From Streptomyces sp. NBC_01465 (GTDB lineage: Bacteria > Actinomycetota > Actinomycetes > Streptomycetales > Streptomycetaceae), in NCBI RefSeq assembly GCF_036227325.1, contig NZ_CP109467.1:310001-374000 (forward strand): a stretch of 64,000 nucleotides of DNA, written 5' to 3'. Within the stretch, counting starts at the first letter, position 1, and the number at the start of each line of letters is the position of its first letter. Positions 52,671-63,800 of the stretch are shown here, in pieces. The position numbers and the translations under genes were made by a program. Below the pieces are notes generated by a model, which was not told the origin of the DNA, did not search any database, and was given only the letters and a program-made list of their open reading frames with translations.

Positions 52671-54893
52671 CTACTTGACGCGCATCTCGCACCGCATCCG
52701 GCGCTCGTGCCCGACCTCCCGTACCGGCCCGGTGAGGGTGAGCGGCACGGTGTGGTGGACCTCCGCGCTGGAGGCGGCGATGCGCAGTTCGAGGGCACCG
52801 GGTTCGACGACACGGCGGCCGTCGGCTCCGGTGTAGGCGGCGAGGTCCGCGGGGAACGTGGCGTGGACCTCGGCCGAGGCGCCGGCGTCGAGCGGTACGC
52901 GGGCGTAGCCGACGAGCCGGACTTCGGGGCGGGCGACGGTGCCGACGGGGTCGTGGAGGTAGAGCTGTACGACCTCGGTGCCGGCCCGGTCGCCGGTGTT
53001 GCGGACGGTGAGGCGCACCGTGGTGTCGCCGTCGGTGGGCAGTTCGGGTGCGTCGCACTCGGGGAGGTCCCAGGCGAAGGCGGAGTAGGACAGGCCGTGC
53101 CCGAACGGGTAGAGGGGCGTCGGGTCCACGGTGCTGGGAAAGCCGTGCAGGGCGAGCGGCGGCGCGAGGTACGGGGCGGGCTGTCCTCCCGGCCTGGCGG
53201 GGACCGCGACCGGCAGGCGTCCGGAGGGATCGACGCGCCCGGACAGGACGCCCGCCACGGCCCCGCCGCCCTCCTGCCCGGGGAAGAACGCCTGGACGAC
53301 GGCGGCTGCCCGGCCGGCCCAGCGGCCGAGTGCGTACGGCCTGCCGCTGAGTACGACGATGACGACGGGAACCCCGGAGTCCATCGCGGAGTCCAGCACC
53401 TCCGCCTGCCCGTACGGCAGTTGGAGATCCTCCGCGTCGCACCCCTCTCCGGAGGAGCCGCGCCCGAACAGTCCCGACCGGTCCCCGACCACGGCAAGGC
53501 AGATGTCTGCTCCCGCCAGGTCGCCGACGAACGCGGCGTCCGGCAGCTCGGTGCGCAGCGCCTCGGCGAGCGTCGGCACGTCGATGCCGGTCGGCAGGCC
53601 GGGGTGGTGGACGCCGACGTGCCGCGGGAACGTGTAGCAGCCGAGCATGGCGGCCTGCTCGTCGGCGAGCGGCCCGACGAGTGCGATGCGCAGCCCGTCG
53701 CGCAGGGGCAGCACCCCGGCGTCGTTGGCGAGCAGCACCACGGACTCCTGGGCCACCCTCTGCGCCAGCTCCCGCATATGGGGCGGGTTCAGATCGACGG
53801 GTCCGTCGGCGGTGACGGGTTCCCAGCCGGGGTCGAGGAGCCCCAGTTCGCACTTCTGTGTGAGGACGCGCAGGGCGGCCCGGTCGAGCAGGTCCTCAGG
53901 GAGCGCGTCGGTGGGGCTGAAGCAGCGGGCCGCCGGCAGCTCCACGTCGACTCCGGCCGCGAGGGCGAGGCGCGCCGCCGCACCCTCCCCGTCGGCGATC
54001 TTGTGCGCCTCCTCCAGCAGGGAGACACCGTAGTAGTCCGACACCACCGTGCCGGTGAACTCCCATTGTTCTCGGAGGAGTTGGGTGAGCAGTGCGGGGT
54101 GGGCGTGGGCGGGCAGTCCGTCGATGTCGTTGTACGCGGGCATCACGGAGCGGGCGCCGCCGTCGCGCAGGGCCATCTCGAAGGGGGGCAGGATCACATC
54201 GGCGAGTTCGCGCGGGCCGAGCGAGGCGGGCGCGTGGTTGCGGGCGGCGCGCGAGGCGGAGTAGCCGGCGAAGTGCTTGAGCGTGGCGACGATGCCCGCG
54301 CTCTGCAGCCCCTGTACGTATGCGGTGCCGATGGTGCCGACGAGGTACGGGTCCTCGCCGATGGCCTCCTCGGTGCGGCCCCAGCGGGGATCGCGTACGA
54401 CGTCGAGGACCGGGGCGAGCCCCTGGTGGATGCCGACCGCGCGCATCGACACCCCGATCGCCAGGGCCATGTCGGTGATCAGCGCCGGGTCGAAGGTGGC
54501 GCCCCAGGCGAGAGGGGTCGGGAAGACGGTGGCCTGCCAGGCGGTGAAGCCGGTGAGGCACTCCTCGTGGGCGATCGCGGGCAGGCCGAACCGGTTGCCC
54601 CCGCTGATGGTGCGCTGCAGGTCGGCGAGGCGTGCGACGCCCTCGGCGGGTTCGACGGGGACGGTTCCGAAGGGCCGGGTGAGGTGCCCGAGGCCGTACG
54701 GGAGGAGTGCGTCCAGTACGGCGCTGCGGGCGGCGAAGGTGTGCTGCCCCGGGGCCACGTCGGCGCCCTCGGTGTCGGCGCCGATCCACACGCTGGACAG
54801 CTGGGCGGTCTTCTCCTCGTTGGTCATCCGGGCGAGCAGGTCCGCCGCCCGGGCGTGGGCGGGCAGGGTGGTGTCCTGCCATGGCTTGACCAT
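52671..54893 (-). CDS. GH3 beta-glycosidase (beta-xylosidase/beta-glucosidase type)
   Basis: 740 aa from the ATG at 54893 with GAGGAG upstream. N-terminal barrel with LAPVLDVVRDPRWGRTEE, GEDPYLVG, ATLKHFAGYSAS (KH and transition-state residues) and nucleophile Asp in TGTVVSDYYGV. The second domain has VVLLANDAGVLPLR and the C-terminal FnIII domain LTVRNTGDRAG. No signal peptide, so it is intracellular and acts on imported oligosaccharides. It is next to the sugar ABC permeases, which supports xylooligosaccharide as substrate. Specificity for xylose or glucose cannot be fixed from sequence. Confidence 0.92.
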   Translation of the reverse strand: MVKPWQDTTLPAHARAADLLARMTNEEKTAQLSSVWIGADTEGADVAPGQHTFAARSAVLDALLPYGLGHLTRPFGTVPVEPAEGVARLADLQRTISGGNRFGLPAIAHEECLTGFTAWQATVFPTPLAWGATFDPALITDMALAIGVSMRAVGIHQGLAPVLDVVRDPRWGRTEEAIGEDPYLVGTIGTAYVQGLQSAGIVATLKHFAGYSASRAARNHAPASLGPRELADVILPPFEMALRDGGARSVMPAYNDIDGLPAHAHPALLTQLLREQWEFTGTVVSDYYGVSLLEEAHKIADGEGAAARLALAAGVDVELPAARCFSPTDALPEDLLDRAALRVLTQKCELGLLDPGWEPVTADGPVDLNPPHMRELAQRVAQESVVLLANDAGVLPLRDGLRIALVGPLADEQAAMLGCYTFPRHVGVHHPGLPTGIDVPTLAEALRTELPDAAFVGDLAGADICLAVVGDRSGLFGRGSSGEGCDAEDLQLPYGQAEVLDSAMDSGVPVVIVVLSGRPYALGRWAGRAAAVVQAFFPGQEGGGAVAGVLSGRVDPSGRLPVAVPARPGGQPAPYLAPPLALHGFPSTVDPTPLYPFGHGLSYSAFAWDLPECDAPELPTDGDTTVRLTVRNTGDRAGTEVVQLYLHDPVGTVARPEVRLVGYARVPLDAGASAEVHATFPADLAAYTGADGRRVVEPGALELRIAASSAEVHHTVPLTLTGPVREVGHERRMRCEMRVK

Positions 54894-54943
54894 GGAACTC
54901 CTCAAGTGCGGTGTGTGCAGGGGGGTGGGCGGGCGGTCGCGAG

Positions 54944-55783
54944 TCAGCCCTTGGTCGCGCCCAGCGTGATCCCGCCGATCAGCTGCCGTTCGGCCACCGC
55001 GTAGAAGCCCAGCGCGGGCACCATGGCGAGGACGAGGTAGGCGAAGACGCGGGCGATGTCGGCGGAGTACTGGCCCTGGAACTGCTGGACGCCGACGGGG
55101 ATCGTCCACCAGGTCTGTTCGCTGAACACGAGCAGCGGCAGCAGGAAGTTGTTCCAGCTCGCCACCACCGCGAGCACCGAGACGGTGCCGAGGGCGGGCC
55201 GCGCCATGGGCAGCAGGATCCGCCAGAAGAATCCGAACGACGAGCAGCCGTCGAGAGTGGCCGCCTCCTCCAGCTCGCCGGGGATCTCCCGGAAGAAGCC
55301 GCGCAGGATGACGATGGTGATCGGCAGCCCGAACGCCGCCTGCGGCAGAATCACGCCCCACGGGTTGTCGAGCAGTCCGAAGGTGCGCAGCAGGATGAAC
55401 AGCGGCAGGATCGCCACGGCGAACGGGAACATGAGTCCGACGGTGAAGACCGTGAAGAGCAACTCCCGCCCACGGAAGGCGAATCGGGCCAGCGCGAACG
55501 CGGCGAGGGCGGCCGCGCCGACGGTCAGGACGGTCGTACCGACGGCGATGAGGGTGGAGGACCCGATGGCCCGCCAGAACGTTTCGGACTTCAGGATCGC
55601 CGTGTAGTTCCCCGTCTCCCAGGGCGAGGGAAGCCCGAAGACATTACTGGAGAGCTGGTCGGTGGACTTGAACCCGGAGACGAGTGCGTACAGCAGCGGC
55701 GTCACCATGACGATGCCGACCACCCACACGGTCACGTACAGGGGAACGGAGCGCAGCCGGCGCCGCAGCGCGGGGGCCGTCAT
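54944..55783 (-). CDS. Carbohydrate ABC transporter permease (MalG type)
   Basis: 279 aa from the ATG at 55783, which overlaps the stop of the upstream permease gene by four bases (ATGA). Six membrane segments (VPLYVTVWVVGIVMVTPLLY first) and the EAA loop EEAATLDGCSSFGFFWRILLP (part), which contacts the ATPase. The end GGITLGATKG is typical of the MalG group. No ATPase gene is near; streptomycetes normally share MsiK for such importers. Together with the other permease and the binding lipoprotein it would import oligosaccharides, here probably xylo-oligomers. Confidence 0.92.
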   Translation of the reverse strand: MTAPALRRRLRSVPLYVTVWVVGIVMVTPLLYALVSGFKSTDQLSSNVFGLPSPWETGNYTAILKSETFWRAIGSSTLIAVGTTVLTVGAAALAAFALARFAFRGRELLFTVFTVGLMFPFAVAILPLFILLRTFGLLDNPWGVILPQAAFGLPITIVILRGFFREIPGELEEAATLDGCSSFGFFWRILLPMARPALGTVSVLAVVASWNNFLLPLLVFSEQTWWTIPVGVQQFQGQYSADIARVFAYLVLAMVPALGFYAVAERQLIGGITLGATKG

Positions 55784-56775
55784 CGGGAGGCTCGCATGGT
55801 GGTGAGTGCTCCTTCGGTGTCGCGGCGCAGCACGAAGCGCTGGTAGGCGAGGGCGAAGACAAGGCTGATGAGGAACATGGCGATGCTGATCGCGCTGGCG
55901 TAGCCGACCTGGTAGCGCTTGAAGCCGTACTGGAACATGCTCACGGCCATGGTTTCCGAGTGGTGGTCCGGGCCGCCCTGGGTGGTCACCCACACCAGGT
56001 CGAAGAGCTGGATGGCGCCGATGACCGACAGGAAGATGCTCATCCGAATGGTCGGGCCCAGCAGCGGCAGCGTCACATGACGGAAGCGCTGCCAGGGCCC
56101 GGCGCCGTCGATGCGGGCGGCCTCGTGCAGCTCGGGCGGGATGCCCTGGAGCCCGGCGAGGTAGAGCATCATGTGGAAGCCGAAGTACTTCCACATCATG
56201 ACCAGGAAGAGCGTGGGCATGACGGTGTCCTGCCCGGCGAACCACAGCCCGCCGAGCGAGTCGAGGCCGACCGCGCCGAGCACCTTGTCCGCGAGCCCGT
56301 CGTCGGGCGCGAAGATCATGCCGAAGAGGATTCCGGTGATGACCTCGGACAGGACGTACGGGGCGAAGAACAGCATCCGGTAGAAGGCGCGGCCGCGCAG
56401 TTTCTGGTTGAGCAGGACCGCCATCGCCAGGGCGAACGGCAACTGGAGCGCGAGCGAGGCCACGACCAGGATCAGCCCGCGCCACAGGTCGCCGAGGAAG
56501 ACCGGGTCGTCGAGGAGGCGGGTGAAGTTGCCGAGGCCGGTGAAGTCCGAAGGCGACCCGAAACCGCCCCAGTTGAAGAAACTGACGTAGAGCGCGTACA
56601 TGATGGGCAGCAGGACGAAGAGCCCGAAGAGTGCGAGGGCCGGCACCGTGAACGTGACGGCCGTCAGCCACTCCCGCACCCGGCGCCCCAGGGGGCGCCT
56701 GTTCGCCGCGGCGGGGTCCGGGCCTTCGGCGAGCGGCGGTCGCCCGCCACGTATCTGGGTCGAAGTCATCGTCAT
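55780..56775 (-). CDS. Carbohydrate ABC transporter permease (MalF type)
   Basis: 331 aa. The start directly follows the solute-binding protein stop. Membrane segments include TVPALALFGLFVLLPIMYAL and the EAA loop HEAARIDGAGPWQRFRHVTLP (part). Pairs with the MalG-type permease, whose gene overlaps its stop by four bases. The first 35 residues are Pro-rich and basic. Confidence 0.92.
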   Translation of the reverse strand: MTMTSTQIRGGRPPLAEGPDPAAANRRPLGRRVREWLTAVTFTVPALALFGLFVLLPIMYALYVSFFNWGGFGSPSDFTGLGNFTRLLDDPVFLGDLWRGLILVVASLALQLPFALAMAVLLNQKLRGRAFYRMLFFAPYVLSEVITGILFGMIFAPDDGLADKVLGAVGLDSLGGLWFAGQDTVMPTLFLVMMWKYFGFHMMLYLAGLQGIPPELHEAARIDGAGPWQRFRHVTLPLLGPTIRMSIFLSVIGAIQLFDLVWVTTQGGPDHHSETMAVSMFQYGFKRYQVGYASAISIAMFLISLVFALAYQRFVLRRDTEGALTTMRASR

Positions 56776-58077
56776 TTACTGGCTCTTGAAGACCTGAGTG
56801 ATGGAACGGGTGACCTGTTCCGGCGACTTGGACCCGGCGATGAGGGCCGCGACGGAGTCGTTCACCTCCTGGCCGACCGCCGGTGGCAGGGCCTGGTCGA
56901 GGTAGAGCTGGAAGCCGGTCGCCTTGCCGAGCGTGTCGGAGACCGCCTTGAGGTTCGGGTCGGTGAGCGCGCTCACGGCGTCCTTGACGACCGGCATCAT
57001 GGATCCCTTGGTCACGAGGATGCGGTCGGACTCGGCGGTCATGAACCACTTCAGGAAGTCGGCAGCCGCTTTCGGGGCGCCCTTGCGCACCGCGTAACCG
57101 CCGCCTCCTCCGAAGACGTCGGTGAGCGCCCCCTGGCCGCCCGCCACCGAGGGGAACGGGAAGAAGCCGAGGTCGTCGCCGAGGCCCTTGCCCGCGTCGG
57201 CCTGGGTGACCGGGGCCCACTGGCCCATCAGCTCCATCGCCGCCTTGCCGTTGCCCATGGCGGCCGCCTCGCCGGTGGGCGTGGAGTACGCGGCACCGAG
57301 GAAGCCCTTCTGGAACGGCTCCAGGGCGACGAGCTCCTTGAGGTGGCCGCCTGCCGCGACGAACGGGTCGCCGGTGAAGTCCTTGGATTCGATGGCCTTC
57401 TGCATCCCGTCGACGCCCGCGGTGCGCATCGAGAGGTACGCCCAGTAGTACATGCCGGGCCACTTCTCCTTGCCGGCGAGGGCGAGTGGGGTGATCCCTG
57501 CGGCCTTGAGCTGCTTCACCGCGCTGAGGAAGTCCGCCCAGGTGGCGGGCGGGGCGGTGATCGAGGCCTTCTTGAAGAGCGCCTTGTTGTACCAGAAGCC
57601 GACGGCCCCGATGTCGATGGGGACGGCGTACGTCTTGCCGTCGACCTCGTAGGGCGCCCTCGATGCGGGGATGAGGGTGTCGGACCACGATTTGGTGGAT
57701 GCGGTGAGGTCCTCCACGAGACCGGCGTCGATCTGTTGCTCGAGAACCCCGCCGCCCCAGGTGTGGTAGATGTCCGGAAGCTTTCCGGAGCTGGTCAGCG
57801 CGGTCATCTTCGACTTGTACGCATCGTTCTCCAGCGTGACCAGCTTGATGTGCACCTTGGGGTTGGCTGCCTCGAAGTCCTTGGCGCGCTGGGGCCACAG
57901 GGTCTTCGTCGGTTCGGTGGTCTGGATGTTCCACCACTCCACCACGGTCCGTCCTGAGCTGTCCGTGGAGCCGGAACCCGAGTCGGAGCAGGCGCTGAGC
58001 GCCGCCGCGCCCAGGCCGGCCGCGGACGTGGCGGCCAGAAACTTGCGGCGACTGAGTGACGAGACGGTCCTGGGCAT
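56776..58077 (-). CDS. Extracellular sugar-binding lipoprotein of ABC importer
   Basis: 433 aa from 58077. Twin-arginine-like lipoprotein signal: RRKFLAATSAAGLGAAALSAC, Cys in LSAC. The mature part begins as an MBP-type (family 1) solute-binding protein: VEWWNIQTTEP, IKLVTLENDAYKSKM, GGAVL-like GGGVLEQQI and GGGGYAVRKGAPK. It captures the sugar outside and hands it to the two permeases encoded next. First gene of the operon; a palindrome CTTCCGGAAG and a terminator lie upstream. Tat export needs confirmation because the RR motif is followed by K-F-L. Confidence 0.92.
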   Translation of the reverse strand: MPRTVSSLSRRKFLAATSAAGLGAAALSACSDSGSGSTDSSGRTVVEWWNIQTTEPTKTLWPQRAKDFEAANPKVHIKLVTLENDAYKSKMTALTSSGKLPDIYHTWGGGVLEQQIDAGLVEDLTASTKSWSDTLIPASRAPYEVDGKTYAVPIDIGAVGFWYNKALFKKASITAPPATWADFLSAVKQLKAAGITPLALAGKEKWPGMYYWAYLSMRTAGVDGMQKAIESKDFTGDPFVAAGGHLKELVALEPFQKGFLGAAYSTPTGEAAAMGNGKAAMELMGQWAPVTQADAGKGLGDDLGFFPFPSVAGGQGALTDVFGGGGGYAVRKGAPKAAADFLKWFMTAESDRILVTKGSMMPVVKDAVSALTDPNLKAVSDTLGKATGFQLYLDQALPPAVGQEVNDSVAALIAGSKSPEQVTRSITQVFKSQ

Positions 58078-58084
58078 CGCACAC

Positions 58085-58094
58085 CTTCCGGAAG
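58085..58094. promoter_or_regulatory. Candidate LacI operator before the ABC operon
   Basis: CTTCCGGAAG is a perfect ten-base palindrome with a central CG, eight bases before the binding-protein start. It shares TTCCGGAA with the palindrome upstream of the LacI gene (59319-59328). LacI-family sites are typically palindromes with central CG. Confidence 0.45.
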
Positions 58095-58138
58095 TGATCC
58101 GAAAACTATCGGGGAATGGCCACGGAAGTTACGGGCAC

Positions 58139-58185
58139 AAAAAGGGGGTGTCAACAGCCTTAACAAAAAAGGCTGTTGACACCCC
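58139..58185 (-). terminator. Intrinsic terminator of the LacI gene
   Basis: Perfect 15-base arms, GGGGTGTCAACAGCC (58145-58159) and GGCTGTTGACACCCC (58171-58185), enclose an 11-base A/T-rich loop. Read on the minus strand the stem is followed by a T-run (58143-58139). It begins 18 bases after the LacI stop and separates the LacI gene from the transporter operon. Confidence 0.88.
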
Positions 58186-58202
58186 TGGTGGCGGCGCCGC
58201 GG

Positions 58203-59288
58203 CTAGGACGCGCGCGGCGCCGCCGTACTGGCCCTGACCACGAGTTCTGTCGCCAACTCCACACGCGGGGACGCGGGCTCGACAGCACGGGCCAGATCGA
58301 GCAGCATCCGGGCCGCCAACTTGCCCATGTCGGACAGAGGCTGGCGAACCGTGGTGAGCGGTGGCGCCGACCACCGCACCTCGGGAAGGTCGTCGAAGCC
58401 GACCACGCTCATGTCCTCCGGCACCCGCAGCCCGCGCCGGCGCAGCGCCTCGATCGCCCCGAGTGCCATCTGGTCGCTGGCGGCGAAGACGGCGGTCGGG
58501 GGCCGGTCCAGGTCCAACAGCCGGTTGCAGCCGGTGAATCCGGACGCATGATAGAAATCCCCGGGCACGATCAGGGAGTCGTCCACCGCTACGCCGGCCA
58601 CGTCCAGGGCCGCCCGGTAGCCGTCCAGCCGGGCCCGTGAGCACAGCAGCCGCGACGGACCCTGTACGAATCCGATCCGGCGGTGCCCGAGACCGAGCAG
58701 ATGCTCGGTGGCTGCCATCCCGCCCGCCCAGTTGGTGGCGCCCACCGTCGGCTCCTCCGAAGCGGGCGAACCGGCCGAGTCGACCACCACCAACGGCACA
58801 CCCAGGCGCCGCAGTTCGTCGTGGAGGCCCGGTTCAAGGACCGAAGTCACCAGGATCACGCCGTCGGACGCACGGGAGCGCAGATTGGTCATCCACTGGC
58901 GGGCCGCCCCCGCCCGGTCGTGGATCGCGGAGACCACCGTGCCCACCCCCGCCTCGTGCGCGACCTCCTCGACACCCCGGATGATCTCGACGGCCCAGGG
59001 GCTGTCCAGGTCGTTGAAGACCAGGTCGAGCAGGGCCGCCCGGTCGCCCGGCGAGGGCGAGCGACGCCGGTAGCCGTGGAGCCGCAGCAGCTCCTCGACC
59101 CGGGCGCGGGTGGCCGGAGCGACGTCGGAGCGCCCGTTGACGACGCGCGAGACAGTCGGGACGGACACCCCGGCCTCCCGTGCGATCTCGGTGATCGTCA
59201 CCTTGGCCGGCCCGTCCGGGCTCCGCGCGGCGGTCCTGCGCTGGGTGTCTTCCCGGGCCACGTTCCCCACCTCCGTCGACATCTCCAT
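58203..59288 (-). CDS. LacI-family transcriptional regulator
   Basis: 361 aa from the ATG at 59288 (AAGGAA upstream); ATG 59282 is an alternative and the frame runs to 59576. DNA-binding domain about 30-85: VTITEIAREAGVSVPTVSRVVNGRSDV, in which VSVPTVSRVVNG is the recognition helix and hinge. Ligand-binding core follows (LVFNDLDSPWAVEIIRGVEE, VVGFDDLPEVRWSAPPLTTV quoted in parts). It faces the xylan-utilisation genes on the same strand and probably controls them like Streptomyces BxlR or CebR. The effector may be a xylo-oligosaccharide. Confidence 0.9.
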   Translation of the reverse strand: MEMSTEVGNVAREDTQRRTAARSPDGPAKVTITEIAREAGVSVPTVSRVVNGRSDVAPATRARVEELLRLHGYRRRSPSPGDRAALLDLVFNDLDSPWAVEIIRGVEEVAHEAGVGTVVSAIHDRAGAARQWMTNLRSRASDGVILVTSVLEPGLHDELRRLGVPLVVVDSAGSPASEEPTVGATNWAGGMAATEHLLGLGHRRIGFVQGPSRLLCSRARLDGYRAALDVAGVAVDDSLIVPGDFYHASGFTGCNRLLDLDRPPTAVFAASDQMALGAIEALRRRGLRVPEDMSVVGFDDLPEVRWSAPPLTTVRQPLSDMGKLAARMLLDLARAVEPASPRVELATELVVRASTAAPRAS

Positions 59289-59318
59289 CCGGCTTCCTTC
59301 CGAGAAGACTCCGGATGT

Positions 59319-59328
59319 TTTCCGGAAA
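59319..59328. promoter_or_regulatory. Candidate LacI operator in the LacI-sigma intergenic region
   Basis: TTTCCGGAAA is a perfect ten-base palindrome within GTTTTCCGGAAAC, 31 bases before the LacI start and 89 bases before the sigma-AbfB start. It shares TTCCGGAA with the site before the transporter operon. Confidence 0.5.
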
Positions 59329-59416
59329 CCGTATGCCATGCCGTCGACCTGATGGCACCCGAAGTCTTGACGTGTGCAGGAGACGCCACAATCCTGAGTG
59401 ACCGGCTGGTCGACCC

Positions 59417-60994
59417 ATGTTCGACATGACGAATACGATGAGCGAGATGGGAAGAAAACTCGTGGATGCGGACCACGCGCGGCTGGTCGTCGCAGCACAG
59501 GCCGGTGACGACCGGGCACGCGAGGAACTGATCGCCGCATACCTGCCATTGCTCTACAACATCGTCGGGCGCGCACTGAGCGGGCATGCGGATGTCGACG
59601 ACGTCGTCCAGGAGACCCTGCTGCGCGTGGTGCGCGACCTGCCCGCCCTGCGTGCCCCGGAGAGCTTCCGGTCCTGGCTGGTGTCGATCACGCTCCGCCA
59701 GATCAGTACCCAACGGCAACGGCAACGCGCCTTCGCCGGCCGGACCGCGGTCATCGACGAGGCACGCGAGATCCCGGACGCCGGTGCCGAACCCGAGGAC
59801 CTCACGATCCTGCGCCTGCACAGGTCGGACGAGCGCCGTCAGGCTGTCGAGGCCGGCCGGTGGCTCGACCCGGACCAGCGGGTGCTGCTGTCGCTGTGGT
59901 GGCAGGAGGGCGCCGGATCGCTGAGCCGTGGCGACATCGCCGCCGCGACGGGGCTCACCGTCGCCCATGTCGGGGTGAGCCTCCAACGCATGCGTGAGCA
60001 GCTGGAGTTGAGCCGTACGATCGTCGCCGCGCTGGAGGCCGACCCCCGCTGTCCGCAGTTGGACGAGACTCTCGTCGGCTGGGACGGTCTGCGTACGTCG
60101 GTGTGGCGCAAGAGGATCGCTCGGCACACCCGCGCATGCCCGGTCTGCGCGGCAACGACGACGGAACGGGTTCCGGCCGAGCTCCTGCTCTTCAGCCTCG
60201 CCCCGCTGGCGGTCCCCGCCGGGCTCGTCGCCGCGCTGGCCGTCAAGGGCCTGCTGTCGGGTACGGCCACGAGCACCGCCGGGCTGGCCACGGCGGCAGC
60301 GGGAGGAGGCGGTCTGCACGGCACACTGATCGGCAAACTCTCCGCGGTGACCACGCATCAGCTGGTGGGCCTCACCACCGGCGCGGTGCTCGTCGCCGGG
60401 ACCGCCGCTTACGTGACCTGGCCCGAACCGGCGCATCGGGTCCCCGGCGTCACCGCCGCTCCCACGGTCGGCAGTCCCACGCCGGCCCCGTCGCACACCG
60501 CCCCGCCGGCCGCGCCGTCCCCGGTGAGTCCGTCCGCCGTCGCGGGCACTGTTCCGCTGGGCGCGCAGTCACTGGAGTCCATGGACGAACCCGGACAATA
60601 CCTCACGTATGCGGGCGCCTTCGCGACGCTCGGCGGGCTCTCCGCGGACAGCAGTGCGCAGACACGCCGGCGGTTCGTCTTCACGGTGGTACGGGGGCTG
60701 GCCGATCCCCGGTGCGTCACCTTCCGCGCCGCCGACGGCCGCTATCTGCGCCATCGTGACCTGCGGCTACGGCTGAGTTCCGACAACGGCAGCGACCTGT
60801 TCCGTGAAGACGCCACCTTCTGCCCGTCCCCCGGCGCGACCGCCGGATCGGTGACCCTGCACGCACACAACTATCCCGGATCAGTCCTCCGCCACCGCGA
60901 CGGTGGCATCCGGCTGGACGGCTCCGACGGCACGCGGGCCTTCGCAGGCCAGGCGTCCTTCTTCGCGCGGACCGGGACGGCAGGCTCGGCGTAA
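59417..60994 (+). CDS. Transmembrane ECF sigma factor with ZAS motif and C-terminal AbfB (CBM42) domain
   Basis: 525 aa from the ATG at 59417; in-frame ATG codons at 59426, 59438 and 59447 are also possible. Sigma region 2 about 20-105 (YNIVGRALSGHADVDDVVQETL, part) and region 4 about 145-205 (GDIAAATGLTVAHVGVSLQRM). Next, H237-x3-C241-x2-C244 (RHTRACPVC) looks like the zinc-binding anti-sigma (ZAS) motif. Hydrophobic stretches at 255-280 and 316-335, with a weaker Ala/Gly-rich one between, cross the membrane. A Pro/Ser/Thr linker (340-380) leads to an AbfB arabinose-binding domain (386-518: PGQYLTYAG, RCVTFRAADGRYLRH, NYPGSVLRH). Divergent from LacI; xylanase-arabinofuranosidase downstream. 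Confidence 0.85.
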   Translation: MFDMTNTMSEMGRKLVDADHARLVVAAQAGDDRAREELIAAYLPLLYNIVGRALSGHADVDDVVQETLLRVVRDLPALRAPESFRSWLVSITLRQISTQRQRQRAFAGRTAVIDEAREIPDAGAEPEDLTILRLHRSDERRQAVEAGRWLDPDQRVLLSLWWQEGAGSLSRGDIAAATGLTVAHVGVSLQRMREQLELSRTIVAALEADPRCPQLDETLVGWDGLRTSVWRKRIARHTRACPVCAATTTERVPAELLLFSLAPLAVPAGLVAALAVKGLLSGTATSTAGLATAAAGGGGLHGTLIGKLSAVTTHQLVGLTTGAVLVAGTAAYVTWPEPAHRVPGVTAAPTVGSPTPAPSHTAPPAAPSPVSPSAVAGTVPLGAQSLESMDEPGQYLTYAGAFATLGGLSADSSAQTRRRFVFTVVRGLADPRCVTFRAADGRYLRHRDLRLRLSSDNGSDLFREDATFCPSPGATAGSVTLHAHNYPGSVLRHRDGGIRLDGSDGTRAFAGQASFFARTGTAGSA

Positions 60995-61023
60995 CACTTT
61001 TTGCCTGCGAGATGCATCACTGA

Positions 61024-63543
<2,520 letters not shown>

Positions 63544-63618
63544 CCTGTCTGCTCAGGCCGGGTAGGAAAGGCCCGCCGGCCCACGCGGAGACCGTCCGCG
63601 AGAGCACGGCCCCACCCA

Positions 63619-63646
63619 GGACTGACCCGCGACCGCGGGTCAGTCC
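63619..63646 (+). terminator. Terminator hairpin after the GH10-GH62 gene
   Basis: GGACTGACCCGCG (63619-63631) and CGCGGGTCAGTCC (63634-63646) are perfect inverted copies; in practice a 12-bp stem with a four-base loop. 76 bases after the stop. No U-run. Confidence 0.6.
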
Positions 63647-63800
63647 ACCCCCGCACACCCCCCGAACACCGTCCTCACCGAGCTACCGTCCACCGGCTCA
63701 TCGTGCTGCCAGATGCTCAGGACGTCCGTATGCCGGGAATACAACCCGGCACCCGAACTTCCTTGAGCCCGCGGTTTCCCGGAAGGACGTACCCCCCCAC

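Noticed and set aside
52707..55004. 765-codon open frame on the plus strand over the GH3 gene
   Set aside because: Shadow ORF; the minus strand has a full GH3 protein with catalytic motifs and ribosome binding site.
59367..59392. TTGACG...CACAAT as a housekeeping promoter for the sigma-AbfB gene
   Set aside because: The spacer is only 14 bases and the -10 is weak; insufficient to annotate.
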